64,000 bases of DNA, taken from NCBI GenBank assembly GCA_942493345.1, contig OW818695.1:124001-188000 (forward strand), given 5' to 3'. The number at the start of each line of letters is the position of its first letter. Position 1 is the stretch's first letter. The notes below the pieces were generated by a model that made no database searches, had not been told where the DNA came from, and saw only the letters and a program-made list of their open reading frames with translations. Source of the DNA: GWE2-42-39 sp942493345 (lineage in GTDB: Bacteria > Bacteroidota > Bacteroidia > Bacteroidales > Prolixibacteraceae). A program made the translations under genes and the position numbers. Below are positions 61,916 to 64,000 of this stretch, piece by piece.

Positions 61916-62512
61916 TTATTCTTCGTTTTTTACTTCTTCCATTGCTTCCTCAAAAGCATCTTCTTTTTGCACGTTCTTTTTTACGATTGCCGCACTAATC
62001 AGCGACATAACTGCACCGCCAATCACTCCGCCCAACAAGGCTGACTGTACAGATTCCAGCGGCGATGGAATTCCTTTTTCCTCGAATGCACGCATGGCTG
62101 CATCAATCTGCTCTTCCGACATTCCCCTGTTGGCAAACATCTGATACATTTTTTCCTGCATCATGGTCATAATACGCTCCATGTAACCTGGATCGATAAA
62201 TTTATACAGGATATAACTGAATAAACCGGTAATTAGCGAACTGCAAACAACAATCAAGACGCCAAAGGAAAAAGCTTTTCCAAAAGTAATTGTGCCTCCC
62301 AGTAAATTATCGCGATAAAGTTTTGTAAAAACAATCAACAAAACGACCGTGATAACCAGATTAATCAATCCGATAAGAGATGCCCCCATCAATCCAAGCG
62401 ATTCAATCAGGCTGGTTGCCCAAATAATCAATGTGATTACAATGCTGATGATGGCCATGTAGATTCCATAAGTTAAGGCCGATTTCAAAGGAGATACGTT
62501 GTTTTGTTCCAT
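61916..62512 (-). CDS. DUF4199-family membrane protein
   Basis: The 198-residue protein has four membrane segments (about 13-33, 38-58, 75-98 and 155-175) and the typical DUF4199 N-terminus MEQNNVSPLKSALTYGIYMA, with FSFGVLIVVCSSLITGLFSY in the third segment. The family is widespread in Bacteroidota and has no known function. It is placed directly upstream of the glycosyltransferase gene, the usual neighbour in this phylum, and may be co-transcribed with it. TATATTTG on the minus strand at 62541-62548 is a probable -7 box. Confidence 0.9.
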   Translation of the reverse strand: MEQNNVSPLKSALTYGIYMAIISIVITLIIWATSLIESLGLMGASLIGLINLVITVVLLIVFTKLYRDNLLGGTITFGKAFSFGVLIVVCSSLITGLFSYILYKFIDPGYMERIMTMMQEKMYQMFANRGMSEEQIDAAMRAFEEKGIPSPLESVQSALLGGVIGGAVMSLISAAIVKKNVQKEDAFEEAMEEVKNEE

Positions 62513-62692
62513 GATAAGACATTTTTTTGGATGAGTTTGACAAATATATTTTAAAAATTTATGCTTGCCTCATTTCGGCTGAAATAATCACAGATTAAAA
62601 AAAATTTCAGAAAAGTTACAGAAATATTTTCTTGAACGCTAATCAATTAGTTTCCGATGCTGTGAAAAAATTACCGGACGAAGTATTTTAAA

Positions 62693-62723
62693 TTTGGATG
62701 GAAAGCAAAAATGTATACTTTTG
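62693..62723 (+). promoter_or_regulatory. Promoter of the SRP RNA gene
   Basis: TTTG at 62693-62696 and TACTTTTG at 62716-62723 are 19 bases apart, a perfect fit to the Bacteroidota consensus TTTG-N19..21-TAnnTTTG. It is the clearest promoter in the window and probably also serves the tRNA genes behind it. Confidence 0.85.
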
Positions 62724-62728
62724 TCGCC

Positions 62729-62824
62729 GGGTAAGTCCTGTGCGACCAGCTCCTGCTGAATTCCCCCAGGGTCGGAAGGCAGCAAGGGTAAGTAGTTGAG
62801 CGGTGCGACACAGGGGGCTTACCC
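62729..62824 (+). ncRNA. ffs: Signal recognition particle RNA (4.5S type)
   Basis: The 96-base RNA folds back on itself: GGGTAAG at the 5' end pairs with CTTACCC at the 3' end. The apical loop has the conserved GGTCGGAAGGCAGCAAGG, with the GGAA tetraloop of helix 8, the Ffh binding site. The RNA joins Ffh to deliver nascent membrane proteins to FtsY. There is no Alu domain, as usual for Gram-negative bacteria. A perfect promoter lies just upstream. Confidence 0.97.
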
Positions 62825-62858
62825 ACTTTTATGAGTTCTTTTTTTAGAATGAAGATAA

Positions 62859-62932
62859 GCCGAATTAGCTCAGTTGGCCAGAGCACGTGATTTGTAATCT
62901 CGGGGTCCTCAGTTCGAATCTGAGATTCGGCT
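62859..62932 (+). tRNA. tRNA-Thr (anticodon TGT)
   Basis: Acceptor GCCGAAT pairs with ATTCGGC. D arm GCTC/GAGC, T loop TTCGAAT and anticodon loop TTTGTAA are clear. The anticodon TGT reads ACN, mainly ACA. One T-T mismatch occurs in the anticodon stem. 74 bases, no encoded CCA. Confidence 0.97.
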
Positions 62933-63029
62933 CAAAAGAATTATGGAATATTCGAATTATGAAATTTCAGAATGGTGAGAAGTTAAAAAATCCCCAAATT
63001 CTGTAATTCGAAAATTTCAATATTGTTTT

Positions 63030-63112
63030 GGGGAGATACCAAAGTGGCCAACTGGGGCAGACTGTAAATCTGCTGGCGTATGCCTTCGTAGGTTCGAATC
63101 CTGCTCTCCCCA
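63030..63112 (+). tRNA. tRNA-Tyr (anticodon GTA)
   Basis: Acceptor GGGGAGA pairs with TCTCCCC. The anticodon stem GCAGA/TCTGC holds loop CTGTAAA. The long variable arm (TGGCGTATGCCTTCGTA region) is that of a class II bacterial tRNA-Tyr. No encoded CCA. Confidence 0.97.
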
Positions 63113-63194
63113 CAAAAAATCAAATTTCAAATATTAAAAATCCAAAGCCCAAAATTTTGGAATTTGAATATTTTAGTTTGGAATTTGTAAAGTT

Positions 63195-63267
63195 GCGGGA
63201 GTAGCTCAGTCGATAGAGCATTAGCCTTCCAAGCTAAGGGTCGCGGGTTTGAATCCCGTCTCCCGCT
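63195..63267 (+). tRNA. tRNA-Gly (anticodon TCC)
   Basis: Acceptor GCGGGAG pairs with CTCCCGC. The anticodon stem TTAGC/GCTAA holds loop CTTCCAA, and the T arm is CGGGTTTGAATCCCG. No encoded CCA. Followed by an intrinsic terminator. Confidence 0.97.
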
Positions 63268-63276
63268 CAGAATAGC

Positions 63277-63309
63277 AAGCCGGTTACTTTCCGGCTTTTG
63301 CTTTTTTTA
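63277..63309 (+). terminator. Intrinsic terminator after the tRNA cluster
   Basis: AAGCCGG and CCGGCTT form a 7-bp stem around a 7-base loop, followed by TTTGCTTTTTTT. It closes the ffs-tRNA transcription unit. Confidence 0.88.
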
Positions 63310-63407
63310 TGCCTTCCCCATCAAAATAATCGATAACCAATCACATTAATTGAACGAACCAGAAAAACTATTCAGGCAGAAGCGTGTTTTATATTGAAAA
63401 ACAAAAC

Positions 63408-63620
63408 ATGCAAAAGATGAAGAGATGGTGGCCTAAAATAGTGTTTTCACTTACTGGGGCAATGGGTGGTTTTTTGTACTGGTATTTTATAGGGTGTACC
63501 AGCGGAACGTGTCCGATAAAATCGGTTTGGTATTATACCGTTTTGTGGGGTGCTGTTCTTGGCTATCTGGCAGGCGATATAATTTTGGATTTCATTAAAA
63601 AACGAAAGAAAGATGCATGA
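63408..63620 (+). CDS. DUF6132-family small membrane protein
   Basis: From the ATG at 63408 the protein has 70 residues and two membrane helices, with the family hallmark GGFLYWYFIGCTSGTCPI between them and a basic C-terminus (FIKKRKKDA). The paired Cys in CTSGTC, close to the outer face, and the following thioredoxin gene, which overlaps by 8 bases, point to a redox or thiol-handling role; that is inference. A second ATG at 63417 is equally possible. Confidence 0.85.
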   Translation: MQKMKRWWPKIVFSLTGAMGGFLYWYFIGCTSGTCPIKSVWYYTVLWGAVLGYLAGDIILDFIKKRKKDA

Positions 63621-63912
63621 TCGTTTTCAAAATATAATCAACTCTGACAAGCCGGTACTGGTCGACTTTTATGCAGACTGGTGCAGCCCCTGTAAAATGA
63701 TGTCTCCCATTTTAAAAGAAGTTAAAGATCATTTTAAAGACAATATCCGCATTCTGAAAGTAAATGTCGACCGCAACCCTGTCATTGCATCAAAATACCG
63801 GATTCAAAGTATTCCGGCCCTGCTGATTTTTCAAAATGGAGAAATTCGCTGGAAAGGCGTCGGTGTTCAATCGCACGAAGTTCTACGAGATCAAATTCAG
63901 CTACTTGTATAA
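63613..63912 (+). CDS. Thioredoxin-family protein (CSPC active site)
   Basis: The 99-residue protein is a complete thioredoxin fold: VLVDFYADWCSPCKMMSPIL with the active site, then LKVNVDRNPVIASKYRIQSI and the cis-Pro in IQSIPALLIF. There is no signal peptide, so it is cytoplasmic. The active site is WCSPCK instead of the usual WCGPCK, which would be expected to alter the redox potential. It is translationally coupled to the DUF6132 gene. The last 88 bases of the window contain no visible gene. Confidence 0.93.
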   Translation: MHDRFQNIINSDKPVLVDFYADWCSPCKMMSPILKEVKDHFKDNIRILKVNVDRNPVIASKYRIQSIPALLIFQNGEIRWKGVGVQSHEVLRDQIQLLV

Positions 63913-64000
63913 TATTCAAAAAGGAACAACCGATTGAACATTTCTAGCAAAACGAGCAACCGGCATTAAGATTGAGATTAATGAAACAGCGGCAATGGTG

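Overview
The window is chromosomal DNA from a member of the Bacteroidota, probably a Bacteroidales/Marinilabiliales-type environmental lineage. The evidence is threefold: promoters of the Bacteroidota form TTTG-N19..21-TAnnTTTG (best before ffs and thrS), families typical of the phylum (DUF4199, DUF6132, PepSY-like, large SLBB export proteins, Wzi), and few Shine-Dalgarno sequences. Genus and species cannot be read from the sequence. I see no CRISPR array, prophage, plasmid origin or rRNA operon.

Layout. 1-7.5 kb: a truncated acid phosphatase lipoprotein, a small MITE-like repeat, a UDP-sugar dehydrogenase, a single-HKD phospholipase D-like protein, a phosphoesterase, a NarL-type two-component pair, a SIS-domain protein and a fructosamine kinase. 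7.6-11 kb: the translation operon thrS-infC-rpmI-rplT, with infC apparently starting at AUA. 11-25 kb: a thioesterase, a RecB/AddA-like helicase-nuclease, mutS2, a 1152-residue hybrid histidine kinase with four PAS repeats, a small acidic protein, tex and dinB. 25.3-29.9 kb: an envelope cluster made of a helical lipoprotein ending in Arg-Lys, two L,D-transpeptidases, a degenerate YkuD-like membrane protein and a divergent ECF sigma factor with a PepSY-like partner. 30-33 kb: a Wzi-like outer-membrane protein, a repeat-rich spacer and a helical protein of unknown function.

33.4-59.8 kb is one long exopolysaccharide/O-antigen operon read on the minus strand. From its promoter it runs: winged-helix regulator, SLBB export protein, an inserted MNT-HEPN toxin-antitoxin pair, Wzz, gmd, a C-methyltransferase, a Gmd-like SDR, the CDP-3,6-dideoxyhexose genes (rfbF, rfbG, rfbH, a reductase lacking its Fe-S domain, an epimerase, a 4-reductase), an IS982 insertion, a Wzx flippase, glycosyltransferases, an FkbM methyltransferase, a Wzy-like polymerase, an IS200 remnant and the initiating sugar-phosphate transferase. 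The part below about 47 kb is visibly AT-richer than the flanks, as expected for an exchangeable serotype region.

59.9-64 kb is housekeeping: prmA, a GtrB-like glycosyltransferase, a DUF4199 protein, the SRP RNA, tRNA-Thr, tRNA-Tyr and tRNA-Gly, a DUF6132 membrane protein and a thioredoxin.

The best candidates for undescribed biology are: (i) the lipoprotein/L,D-transpeptidase cluster, which could be a Bacteroidota counterpart of Braun lipoprotein anchoring; (ii) the unusual nucleotide-sugar modules (a CDP-ascarylose-like route with a shortened reductase, and a gmd/C-methyltransferase/SDR trio); and (iii) the MNT-HEPN pair set between direct repeats inside the export operon.
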